From positions 1 to 60,469 of the forward strand of contig PWFH01000142.1 of assembly GCA_003553795.1 (NCBI GenBank): a DNA stretch of 60,469 nt. The letters are read 5' to 3'. Shown piece after piece: positions 8,962-15,987 of this stretch. The stretch comes from Egibacter sp. GTDB lineage: Bacteria > Actinomycetota > Nitriliruptoria > Euzebyales > Egibacteraceae. Position 1 is the first letter of the stretch. Each line of letters opens with the position of its first letter. The translations under genes and the position numbers were made by a program. Under the pieces are notes generated by a model. It saw nothing but the letters and a program-made list of their open reading frames with translations, did no database searches and was not told the origin of the DNA.

Positions 8962-9965
8962 CGCGGGGGCCCGACCGCCGCCGACCGCGCCACCGCCGCC
9001 GCCGGACCCGACCAGGGGTCCTCGACGCCGATGGTCCCGGCGTCGTGGCGCCCGGCGAGCCCCATGACGGTGATCGTGCCGGCGAGCACGGCGATGCCGA
9101 CCGCCTGGGTCGCGGTGACGGTCGCGCCGAAGGCGAGGTAGTTGATGACGAGCGCGCTCAAGGGGAAGGCGAGCTCGCCGAGGGTCGCCGCCGCGGCGGG
9201 CGTGCGCGAGAGCCCCCGGTAGTAGAGCAGCAGCGCGAGCAGCCCCGGGATGAGGGCGAGGAGCAGCAGCGCGGTGCCGTCGGCCGGCGCGTAGACGGTG
9301 AAGCCCGACGGCCCCTGCACGAGCGCGACGATGAGCGCGCTCGCGGGCAGGCCGAAGGCGATCCGCAGGGCGGTGAGCGGGCCGAACGCGACCTTCGCGG
9401 TGAGCCGGCGCCCGAGGACGGTGCCCATGGCCCACAGCGCGGCCGCACCGGCAGCGAGCAGGGCGGGCACGAGCCGGTTGACGCTCACCGCCAGGGGGTC
9501 GGGGAAGGTGATGAGGTAGGCCCCGCCGACGGCGAGGGCGAAGTAGAGCGCGTAGCGCGGCATGAGGCGCTCGCCGAGGATGAGCCGTGCGCCGAGCACC
9601 GCGACGAGCGGCTGGAGCTTCTGCAGCAGCAGCGGCGCGTTGGGGTCGTCGAAGGTGAAGGCGGCGGTGAAGAGCATCGTCGCGGTGGCCGAGGCACCGC
9701 TGCCGATGAGCACGATCGAGACCCAGTCGGCGCGGCTGAAGGTCCGCAGGGCCGGCCACGCGCGGCGCAGCAGCGGCAGCGTGAGCGCGACGAGGATCGC
9801 GTGCTCGGCGAAGACGACCGAGGAGGCCGGCAGCTCGAGGGCGAGTCCCCGGCGGAAGAGCGCGTCGGTGCCCCACAGTGCCGACGCGAGGACGACGAAG
9901 AGGAAGCCCGTCCCGGTGCGGGCCGTGGCGACCTGTCGTGCGGCCGCGAGGGGAGGGGTGCTCAT
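8958..9965 (-). CDS. EamA/DMT-family membrane transporter, 335 aa
   Basis: Ten-helix drug/metabolite transporter family protein. Two EamA repeats are visible: the first begins FLFVVLASALWGTDALFRRG and the second begins after about residue 165 (LLAAGAAALWAMGTVLGRRL). Internal landmarks are LQPLVAVLGARLILGERL and TLGELAFPLSALVINYLA, the end-of-repeat signatures. ATG 9965 gives a short 17-residue cytoplasmic lead before helix 1. The C-terminal tail of about 30 residues is non-conserved and ends in the GTGA overlap with cofC. Substrate unknown. Its position between two F420 genes could mean export of a related metabolite, but the family also covers amino-acid and nucleoside exporters. Confidence 0.85.
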   Translation of the reverse strand: MSTPPLAAARQVATARTGTGFLFVVLASALWGTDALFRRGLALELPASSVVFAEHAILVALTLPLLRRAWPALRTFSRADWVSIVLIGSGASATATMLFTAAFTFDDPNAPLLLQKLQPLVAVLGARLILGERLMPRYALYFALAVGGAYLITFPDPLAVSVNRLVPALLAAGAAALWAMGTVLGRRLTAKVAFGPLTALRIAFGLPASALIVALVQGPSGFTVYAPADGTALLLLALIPGLLALLLYYRGLSRTPAAAATLGELAFPLSALVINYLAFGATVTATQAVGIAVLAGTITVMGLAGRHDAGTIGVEDPWSGPAAAVARSAAVGPPR

Positions 9966-10038
9966 CGGCGGGCCCGATCTCGGCAGGGTCGACGGGGGCG
10001 GCGGGTGCGGGGTCGCGCCAGGCACGAGGATGACACGC

Positions 10039-11067
10039 TCACCCTCGCGTGTCGTCGTCGGCCCCGTCGACGGGGCCGACGAGCAGGACGACCCCGTCGG
10101 GGTCCTCCCGCCAGGCGAGCTCATGGCCCTGGTCGGCGAGCCCGGCGGCGACGAGGCCGGCGGCGAGGCGGTCGCCGCGCACGACCAGACCGTCGGGGTG
10201 GGCGGCGAGCGTGCCACCGGCGGCGTGGGCCAGCGCGGCGAGGTCGTCGTGCTCCCAGCGCGCGGGGCCGGCGCCGCCCCCGGCCGGCGCGCTCATCGTC
10301 GCCGCCTCCCGCAGCCGCGCGGCAAGCCGCCCACGCCCGTGGGCGAAGAGGTCCTCGTCGGGGGGGCGCACGAGCGCGCCGGCGCCGGACTCGCCGGACG
10401 GCCGGGCGAGGCCGCGCAGGAGGACGACCGGGGTGCCCGAGGCCTTGCGGCGCACGAGGTCGCTCGCGGCGGCGACCTCGTCGGCGAGGGCGACCTCGGT
10501 GACCTCCAGCGCCCCGCCGTCACGGTCGGAGCCGCCGCGCTCGTCGTCGAGCGCGGCCATGCCGGCGAGGCCGATCGCGACGTCGGTCTGCCCGCGGCGC
10601 CACGGCCGGCCGAAGGTGTCGGTGATGACGACGGCGACGTCGGTGCCGGTGGCCTCGGCGAGCCCTGCGCGCAGCCTGCGGGCGCTGGCGTCGGGGTCGT
10701 CGGGCAGCAGGACCAGCGCGCCGTCGCCGACGTTGGAGGCGTCGATCCCACCGTTGGCGCAGACGAGGCCGTGGCGGGTGCGGGTGATGAGCACCCAGGG
10801 GGTGTCGACGACGACGCGCTCGGCGTGGGCGCGCGCGAGGCGCCGTCGCGCCGCCTGGCGTGACTCCCCGGGCCGGGGGTCAGCGAGGGCGCCCTCGGCC
10901 TTGCTCACGACCTTCTGGGCGACCGCGACGACGTCGCCGTCGGCGAGTGTGGCGCGGGCGGCGATGAGTGCGGCGAGGTCGTCGCCGGGCCGGACCTCCG
11001 GCAGCCCGTCGACCGCCTCGACGACGAGGCGGCCCGGCCTACGCCTGCTCGCCGCTCGCTCGCGCAT
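10039..11067 (-). CDS. cofE: Coenzyme F420:L-glutamate ligase CofE with C-terminal extension, 342 aa
   Basis: Adds gamma-linked glutamates to F420-0 using GTP. Conserved motifs: AQKVVSKAEGAL, a GIDASNVGDGALVLLP block and ITDTFGRPWRRGQTDVAIG. The core ends near residue 255 (LVRPPDEDLFAHG), as in stand-alone CofE. About 85 further residues follow (ARWEHDDLAALAHAAGG and GVVLLVGPVDGADDD). This tail is too short to be the nitroreductase-like domain of mycobacterial FbiB and I do not recognise it. ATG 11067 lies just 8 bp after a TAGCCT hexamer, so the mRNA may be leaderless. Same strand as cofC, with the transporter between them (73-bp gap to it). Confidence 0.9.
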   Translation of the reverse strand: MRERAASRRRPGRLVVEAVDGLPEVRPGDDLAALIAARATLADGDVVAVAQKVVSKAEGALADPRPGESRQAARRRLARAHAERVVVDTPWVLITRTRHGLVCANGGIDASNVGDGALVLLPDDPDASARRLRAGLAEATGTDVAVVITDTFGRPWRRGQTDVAIGLAGMAALDDERGGSDRDGGALEVTEVALADEVAAASDLVRRKASGTPVVLLRGLARPSGESGAGALVRPPDEDLFAHGRGRLAARLREAATMSAPAGGGAGPARWEHDDLAALAHAAGGTLAAHPDGLVVRGDRLAAGLVAAGLADQGHELAWREDPDGVVLLVGPVDGADDDTRG

Positions 11068-11075
11068 GGCCCGGC

Positions 11076-11081
11076 AGGCTA
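11076..11081 (-). promoter_or_regulatory. Candidate -10 element TAGCCT for leaderless cofE
   Basis: Minus-strand TAGCCT ends 8 bp before the cofE ATG, so transcription would start at or next to the start codon. The hexamer overlaps the pabB stop region. Inferred from spacing. Confidence 0.4.
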
Positions 11082-12488
11082 CCCCCCGTGTCCGGGGCGC
11101 CGGGGGCGGCGCACATGGTGGGGGCTCACCCCGGTCGCGCGCAGGAACGCCGCGGCCTTGTCCATCGCCTCGGCGTGCTCGGCGGCGGGGTCGCTGTCGG
11201 CGACGATGCCCCCGCCGACGCCGTAGCGGGCGACCCCGCGGGCGCGCACCGCGGTGCGGATGCCCACCGAGAGGTCGACGAGGCCCTGGGAGACGACCCC
11301 GATCGCCCCGCAGTAGGCTCCTCGGCGCACCGGCTCGAGCAGACGGGTGCGGGCCACCGCCATGCGCTTGGGGGCGCCGGTCACCGAGCCGCACGGCAGG
11401 GTCGCGGCGAGCAGGTCGACGAGACTGGTCTCGGGGCGCAGCCGTCCGCGCACCGTCGAGGTGAGGTGCCACACCGTCGGGTGGGCCTCGAGCGCGGCGA
11501 GCTCGGGCACCCGCACCGACCCCGGCTCGCTGACCCGCCCGAGGTCGTTGCGCTCGAGGTCGACGATCATCACGTGCTCGGCGGCGTCCTTCGCGCTCGC
11601 GCGCAGCGCCGCGGCGGCGGCGGCGTCGGCGGCGGGGTCGGCGCGCCGCGCCCGCGTCCCCTTGATCGGCCGCACCACGACCTCGTCGCCGTCACTGCGC
11701 AGGAACGTCTCGGGGGAGACCGAGACGACCTCGCTCGTCCCCGCCTCGAGGTAGGCCGCGTGGGGGGCGTCGGGGCTGGCGTCCCAGAGCCGCCGGGCCA
11801 GGGTCACGCCCGGCGCGGCCCACGCCACCCCGAGCTGGAGGGTGAGGTTGAGCTGGTAGAGGTCGCCGTCGCGGATCCACGCGAGCACGCGCTCGACGCC
11901 GGCGCGGTGCGCCTGCGGGGTGAGGCTGCGCCACAGCGGGCCGGGCCCGGTCGGGGCGGGCGCGTGCAGCGGGTCGGCCGACGCCGCGTCGCCGACGAGG
12001 GCGCGCAGCTCGGCGAGGCGCTCACCGGCGGGGCGCCGGCTCCAGCCGGGCAGCTCGGCGGCCACGAGCCACGGGGCGCCGCCGTCGGGGGGCAGGCAGA
12101 CCGCGCTGTCGTGGACGGCGAAGCGCAGCGGCGGCAGGCCGTGGGGGTCGGGGCGGGGGTCCGGCGGCAGGGCGAGCCACGGGGTGGCGGCCTCGTCGGT
12201 GAGCAGGCCGACCGCCCCGCCGAGGAAGGGTGGGGCGGTGGGGTCGCGCGGTGCGCGCCAGCCGCAGGTCTCGGCGAGGCGCGCGAGCCCGTCGGGCTCG
12301 TGGACGACCGCGAGCGGCTCGCCGACGACGACGGTCCAGCCGCGCACGCGCAGCGCCGCGGTCTCGCGCCGACCGGGCAGGCTCGCGAGGCGCAGAGGGC
12401 AGACCGGGCGCGCCGCGCGGGCGGTGCGGACCCGCAGGGTCTCAGGCGCGGGAGGGGACCCCGTACTTGCGACGGAAGGCGGCGTCAT
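11079..12488 (-). CDS. pabB: Aminodeoxychorismate synthase component I (PabB-like), 469 aa
   Basis: Chorismate-binding enzyme making 4-amino-4-deoxychorismate for folate. The chorismate domain holds DGDLYQLNLTLQL, VSVSPETFL, HVMIVDLERNDLGRV, PCGSVTGAPKRMAV and the C-terminal YGVGGGIVADSDP. The decisive motif is PIKGTRAR: the lysine after PI is typical of PabB, where TrpE has alanine (PIAGT), so PabB is favoured over anthranilate synthase. The N-terminal domain is divergent. ATG 12488 makes the gene overlap the upstream small gene by 47 bp; a shorter start inside the N-terminal domain is possible. No pabA or pabC is adjacent. Confidence 0.86.
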   Translation of the reverse strand: MTPPSVASTGSPPAPETLRVRTARAARPVCPLRLASLPGRRETAALRVRGWTVVVGEPLAVVHEPDGLARLAETCGWRAPRDPTAPPFLGGAVGLLTDEAATPWLALPPDPRPDPHGLPPLRFAVHDSAVCLPPDGGAPWLVAAELPGWSRRPAGERLAELRALVGDAASADPLHAPAPTGPGPLWRSLTPQAHRAGVERVLAWIRDGDLYQLNLTLQLGVAWAAPGVTLARRLWDASPDAPHAAYLEAGTSEVVSVSPETFLRSDGDEVVVRPIKGTRARRADPAADAAAAAALRASAKDAAEHVMIVDLERNDLGRVSEPGSVRVPELAALEAHPTVWHLTSTVRGRLRPETSLVDLLAATLPCGSVTGAPKRMAVARTRLLEPVRRGAYCGAIGVVSQGLVDLSVGIRTAVRARGVARYGVGGGIVADSDPAAEHAEAMDKAAAFLRATGVSPHHVRRPRRPGHGG

Positions 12489-12714
12489 CGAGCTCGTCGA
12501 GGTCGGCCTGGAGGTTGGCCTCGAACTCCTCCGCCTCGCGCTGGTCGCTGAAGGTCTGTGACCACACGAGGTTGCCGGTGTCGGTCACCTGTAGCTGCAC
12601 GTCGAACATCGTCCCGCCGTTGTAGGCGTCGCGCATGCGCGTGAGCACGCGGAAGCGGCGCCGTGCAGACTCGGTGCTCAATGTGGACAACCTCGGAGGA
12701 TCCGGGCGGGACAT
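12442..12714 (-). CDS. Hypothetical small protein, 90 aa
   Basis: Not recognised. After a basic N-terminal 35 residues it reads MFDVQLQVTDTGNLVWSQTF and then a strongly acidic helix (REAEEFEANLQADLDELDD), suggesting a small alpha/beta protein. ATG 12714 is the longest start; an internal ATG before FDVQLQ (about 12609) would give a 55-residue product and is a real alternative. It overlaps the start of pabB by 47 bp and so may be co-transcribed with it. A TATGCT hexamer lies 33 bp upstream. Confidence 0.6.
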   Translation of the reverse strand: MSRPDPPRLSTLSTESARRRFRVLTRMRDAYNGGTMFDVQLQVTDTGNLVWSQTFSDQREAEEFEANLQADLDELDDAAFRRKYGVPSRA

Positions 12715-12747
12715 CGTGCCACGCCCTCGCGGGGACGCAGCAGGCGC

Positions 12748-12753
12748 AGCATA
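12748..12753 (-). promoter_or_regulatory. Candidate -10 element TATGCT for the 90-aa gene
   Basis: Minus-strand TATGCT, 33 bp before the ATG at 12714. Part of the TAnnnT pattern; may also drive pabB. Confidence 0.35.
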
Positions 12754-12819
12754 GCCGCGAGGGGCGACCGCGCACAGACCGCGTCGTGGCCGACCGGACG
12801 TGAACGGGGCCGGCGGCGC

Positions 12820-12825
12820 TAGACT
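12820..12825 (+). promoter_or_regulatory. Candidate -10 element TAGACT for the cobalamin adenosyltransferase gene
   Basis: TAGACT ends 31 bp before the GTG start at 12857. Inference from sequence and spacing. Confidence 0.4.
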
Positions 12826-12856
12826 CCGCCCGCCCCCACGACGGCAAGGCGGTGAC

Positions 12857-13420
12857 GTGAAGCTCTACACCCGACGAGGCGACGACGGCACGACCGGGCT
12901 GCTCTACGGCGGTCGCGTCGACAAGGACGACGCCCGCACCGAGGCCTACGGCACGACCGACGAGGCGGTCTCCGCTCTCGGGCTCGCCCGCGCCGAGCTC
13001 GCCGAGGGCCCCGGCGAGGCCGACGCCGAATGGGCCGCGTGGATCCTCACGATCCAGCGCGAGCTCTTCATCGTCGGCGCGCAGCTCGCGACCGACCCCG
13101 AGCACTGGCCGCGGCTCGAGGAGGGCCTGAGCCTCACGACCGAGTCGATGGTCGAGGCGCTCGAGCGGGGCATCGACGAGCTGCTCGAGCGCTACCCGCT
13201 GCCGCGGGAGTTCACCGTGCCCGGTGGGCGCCGCGCCGGCGCCGCGGTCGACCTCGCGCGGACGATGGTGCGGCGCGCCGAGCGGCAGGTCGTCCACCTG
13301 CACCGGGAGGGCGCCATCCCCGACGACGTCGTCCTGCGCTACCTCAACCGCCTCTCCGACTTCCTCTTCGCGCTCGCGCGCGCCATCGAGGGGGGCGCGC
13401 ACACGCCGACGCGCGCATGA
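12857..13420 (+). CDS. pduO: PduO-type ATP:cob(I)alamin adenosyltransferase, 187 aa
   Basis: Transfers the adenosyl group of ATP to cob(I)alamin to make coenzyme B12. The N-terminal ATP loop KLYTRRGDDGTTGLLYGG matches the family pattern T-x-x-GDDGTTGL. Later hallmarks are MVRRAERQVVHL (R-R-A-E-R) and RYLNRLSDFLFALAR, which form the helical bundle and the active-site arginine and asparagine positions. GTG 12857 is chosen because conservation starts there and AAGGCGG lies just upstream; the longer frame from 12800 adds only low-complexity residues. No B12-dependent enzyme or cobalamin synthesis gene is nearby. Confidence 0.92.
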   Translation: MKLYTRRGDDGTTGLLYGGRVDKDDARTEAYGTTDEAVSALGLARAELAEGPGEADAEWAAWILTIQRELFIVGAQLATDPEHWPRLEEGLSLTTESMVEALERGIDELLERYPLPREFTVPGGRRAGAAVDLARTMVRRAERQVVHLHREGAIPDDVVLRYLNRLSDFLFALARAIEGGAHTPTRA

Positions 13421-13452
13421 GCGCGCCCGGCGTCGCGGGTGGGTGACGCGGC

Positions 13453-14265
13453 TCACTCGTAGCGCTGCTCGGGCGCGGGGAAGGCCCCCGCGGCAACGTC
13501 GTCGGCGAAGGCCCGCACCGCGTCGGTGATCACACCACGCAGGTCGGCGTAGGCCTTGACGAACCTCGGTGGCGGCCCCGGGCTGAGGCCGAGCAGGTCG
13601 TGGACGACGAGCACCTGCCCGTCGGTGTCCGCGCCCGCCCCGATGCCGATCGTCGGCACGCCGACGGCGTCGGTCACGGCCTTGCCGAGGCTCGCGGGCA
13701 CGCCCTCGAGGACGATGGCGAAGGCGCCGGCCGCCTCGAGCGCCTGCGCGTCGGCGAGGATGCCCTCGGCGGCCTCGGGCCCGCGGCCCTGCACCCGGTA
13801 GCCCATCTCGTGCACCGACTGCGGGGTGAGCCCGAGGTGGCCCATGAAGGGCACGCCCGCCTCGACGAGGCGGCGGGCGAGCTCGCTGACCCGTGTCCCG
13901 CCCTCGGCCTTGACCGCGTGGGCGCCACCCTCCTTGACGAGGCGCAGCGCCGCGCGCATGCCCTCGTCGACGTCGACCTGGTAGCTGCCGAAGGGCAGGT
14001 CGGCGATGACGAGCGACCCTGCGGCGCCGCGGGCGACCGCGCGGGTGTGGTGGAGCATGTCCTCGAGGGTCACCGGCACCGTCGTGGCGTGTCCGAGGAC
14101 GTTGTCGCCGACGGAGTCGCCGACGAGCAGCAGGGGGATGCCGGCCTCGGCGAGGATCGCCGCGGTCGTGGCGTCGTACGCGGTGAGCATCGCGAAGGGT
14201 GCGGGCTCGTGCTTCCACGAGCGCACGCGCGCAACGGTCACCGGTGGGGGTGGTGGGCTCGGCAC
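13453..14265 (-). CDS. panB: 3-methyl-2-oxobutanoate hydroxymethyltransferase PanB, 270 aa
   Basis: First committed step of pantothenate synthesis: adds a hydroxymethyl group from methylene-tetrahydrofolate to ketoisovalerate. Family motifs are intact: FAMLTAYDATTAAILAEAG, LLVGDSVGDNVLGHATTVPV, the metal site around VIADLPFGSYQ, AVKAEGG, PFMGHLGLTPQS and GIGAGADTDGQVLV. GTG 14265 is preceded by GAGGGG at a good distance and gives the usual length; the frame is open much further upstream, inside dtd, but that part is not homologous. panC and panD are not adjacent. Divergent from dtd across a shared promoter region; convergent with pduO, 32 bp apart. Confidence 0.94.
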   Translation of the reverse strand: MPSPPPPPVTVARVRSWKHEPAPFAMLTAYDATTAAILAEAGIPLLLVGDSVGDNVLGHATTVPVTLEDMLHHTRAVARGAAGSLVIADLPFGSYQVDVDEGMRAALRLVKEGGAHAVKAEGGTRVSELARRLVEAGVPFMGHLGLTPQSVHEMGYRVQGRGPEAAEGILADAQALEAAGAFAIVLEGVPASLGKAVTDAVGVPTIGIGAGADTDGQVLVVHDLLGLSPGPPPRFVKAYADLRGVITDAVRAFADDVAAGAFPAPEQRYE

Positions 14266-14334
14266 GTCGATCCCCTCGATGTCCTGCCGGCCCCTCGTCG
14301 CCGTGGCTGCCCTCCGGGGTCCAGCGGGAGGTGC

Positions 14335-14344
14335 AGCGTACCCT
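14335..14344. promoter_or_regulatory. Back-to-back -10 elements for panB (minus) and dtd (plus) sharing one TA
   Basis: The ten bases AGCGTACCCT read as TACGCT on the minus strand (14340 to 14335, 69 bp before panB) and TACCCT on the plus strand (14339-14344, 59 bp before dtd). Both hexamers use the same central TA, so one open complex region could serve both directions. Inferred from the sequence. Confidence 0.4.
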
Positions 14345-14403
14345 CGAGGGGGCCGCCGGCCGACCCGGCGCGCCAGGCACCGGCGGCGAGGACAGGAGGG
14401 CTC

Positions 14404-14856
14404 GTGAGGGTGGTGCTGCAGCGCGTGGCCTCCGCGGCGGTCGAGGTCGACGGCGCCGAGGTCGGGCGGATCGGACGCGGGCTCGTCGCCCTCGTCGGCG
14501 TCGGCCGGTCCTCGACCGAGGAGGACGCCCGCTGGCTCGCCGGCAAGACCGTCGGCCTGCGGCTGTTCCCCTCGGGTGGGGAGCGCATGGCCGCCTCGGT
14601 CGCCGAGGTCGGCGGCGCGGTGCTCGCGGTGAGCCAGTTCACGCTGCACGCCAACGCGCGCAAGGGGCGGCGGCCCTCCTTCGCCGAGGCGGCCGAGCCC
14701 GAGCGGGGCCAGTGGCTCTACGAGCGCTACTGCGAGGCGCTGACGGTGCCCGTCGCCCGTGGGGTCTTCGGCGCCGACATGCGCCTGGACCTGCGCGCCG
14801 ACGGTCCGGTGACGATCCTCCTGCGCTCCGACGCCGGGATGCGCGACGTCGGCTGA
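14404..14856 (+). CDS. dtd: D-aminoacyl-tRNA deacylase Dtd, 150 aa
   Basis: Hydrolyses D-amino acids wrongly attached to tRNA. The two signature motifs are present: AVSQFTLHANARKGRRPSF (SQFTL) and the Gly-cisPro loop DGPVTILL. MRVVLQRVASAAVEVDG is the standard N terminus, so GTG 14404 is secure; AGGAGGG sits immediately upstream. Length is standard. The last residues follow the family except for a short tail. Divergent from panB. Confidence 0.95.
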   Translation: MRVVLQRVASAAVEVDGAEVGRIGRGLVALVGVGRSSTEEDARWLAGKTVGLRLFPSGGERMAASVAEVGGAVLAVSQFTLHANARKGRRPSFAEAAEPERGQWLYERYCEALTVPVARGVFGADMRLDLRADGPVTILLRSDAGMRDVG

Positions 14857-14988
14857 GGTCGGGCCTTAAGGGCGCGGTGGGCAGGTCGACACTCGACGTC
14901 AGGGGCCGAGCGCAGGGACCGCTGTCACGACCGTGCCGGGTCGATCGGCCCCCGACCCCGGCAGCCGCGCAGGGAGGACCCTCCCCCG

Positions 14989-15984
14989 ATGCCACGCACC
15001 GAGCGGGCTCCGATCGAGCGACTCGTCGCCGTCGCCGAGGGCATCCTCGACGCGAGCGTCGAGGTGCTCGACGCCGCGGTGCGCCCGACGGTGCCGCCGG
15101 GTGGCAGGCTGCTCGCCATCGACGGTCCGGGCGCGGGGGGCTGGCTGCGGGTCACCCCCAACGGCAGGGGTCCGCTGCTCGCCGAGGACGACCGCGTCCT
15201 CGGCGTCCTCTGCTCGGCGCTCGCCGAGCTCGGTGCCGTCGTGCGCCCGCTCGTCGTCTCCCCCCAGCGGCTCGGCGAGGTGCTCGAGCGTCGCGAGATC
15301 GCGATCGTCTACCAGCCGATCGTCGACCTGCACAGCGGCGCGGTCCTCGGCTACGAGGCGCTCTCGCGCTTCCCCGCGCCCCCGCAGGCGCCTCCCGACC
15401 GCTGGTTCGCCGACGCCGCCGCGGTCGGGCTCGGCGTCGAGCTCGAGGTGCTCGCCGCCGAGCTCGCGGTCGCGCCGCTGTGGGCGCTGCCCGAGGGGGT
15501 CTACGTCGCGCTCAACGTCTCCCCGGAGGCCGCCGGCTCACCGCAGCTGCGTGCGGCGCTCGACGGCGCCGACCTCTCCCGGGTCGTCCTCGAGATCACC
15601 GAGCACGATGCCGTGCCCGACTACGGCGCACTCAACGGCGAGCTCGACGTGCTGCGGCGCCGGGGGGCGCGCGTCGCGGTCGACGACACCGGTGCCGGGT
15701 ACGCGAGCCTGCGCCACGTCCTCGAGCTCGGCCCCGACCTCGTCAAGCTCGATCCAAGCCTCACCGTCGGCATCGACCGGCAGTCGCCGTCGCCCGAGCT
15801 CGCCCGCGCGCTCGCGGGCTTCGCGACCGCGCTGGACTTCGACGTCATCGCCGAGGGGCTCGAGAGCCAGGCCGACGTCGACGCGCTGCGCCTGCTCGGC
15901 GTGGCCCAGGGCCAGGGCTACCACCTCAGGCGTCCGGGTCCCCTCGGTGAGGCGGACTTCGACGCGCTGTCGCACACCGCCTGA
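14989..15984 (+). CDS. EAL-domain cyclic-di-GMP phosphodiesterase, 331 aa
   Basis: Probable hydrolase of the second messenger c-di-GMP. Residues 100-325 form an EAL domain with the catalytic set in place: E123 in YEALSRF, N176 in LNVSPE, the Glu pair in EITE (202-205), D232-D233 in VDDTGAGYAS, K253 in LVKLDPSL, E289 in IAEGLES and the late GQGYHL. All metal and base positions look intact, so activity is expected. The N-terminal 95 residues have no clear motif and may be a degenerate sensor domain. No GGDEF partner and no membrane helix. The start ATG follows a GGGAGG site. It converges on nadE with 3 bp between stops. Confidence 0.88.
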   Translation: MPRTERAPIERLVAVAEGILDASVEVLDAAVRPTVPPGGRLLAIDGPGAGGWLRVTPNGRGPLLAEDDRVLGVLCSALAELGAVVRPLVVSPQRLGEVLERREIAIVYQPIVDLHSGAVLGYEALSRFPAPPQAPPDRWFADAAAVGLGVELEVLAAELAVAPLWALPEGVYVALNVSPEAAGSPQLRAALDGADLSRVVLEITEHDAVPDYGALNGELDVLRRRGARVAVDDTGAGYASLRHVLELGPDLVKLDPSLTVGIDRQSPSPELARALAGFATALDFDVIAEGLESQADVDALRLLGVAQGQGYHLRRPGPLGEADFDALSHTA

Positions 15985-15987
15985 GCC

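Noticed and set aside
11079-12488. Anthranilate synthase component I (TrpE)
   Set aside because: The active-site motif is PIKGT with lysine, typical of PabB; TrpE has PIAGT.
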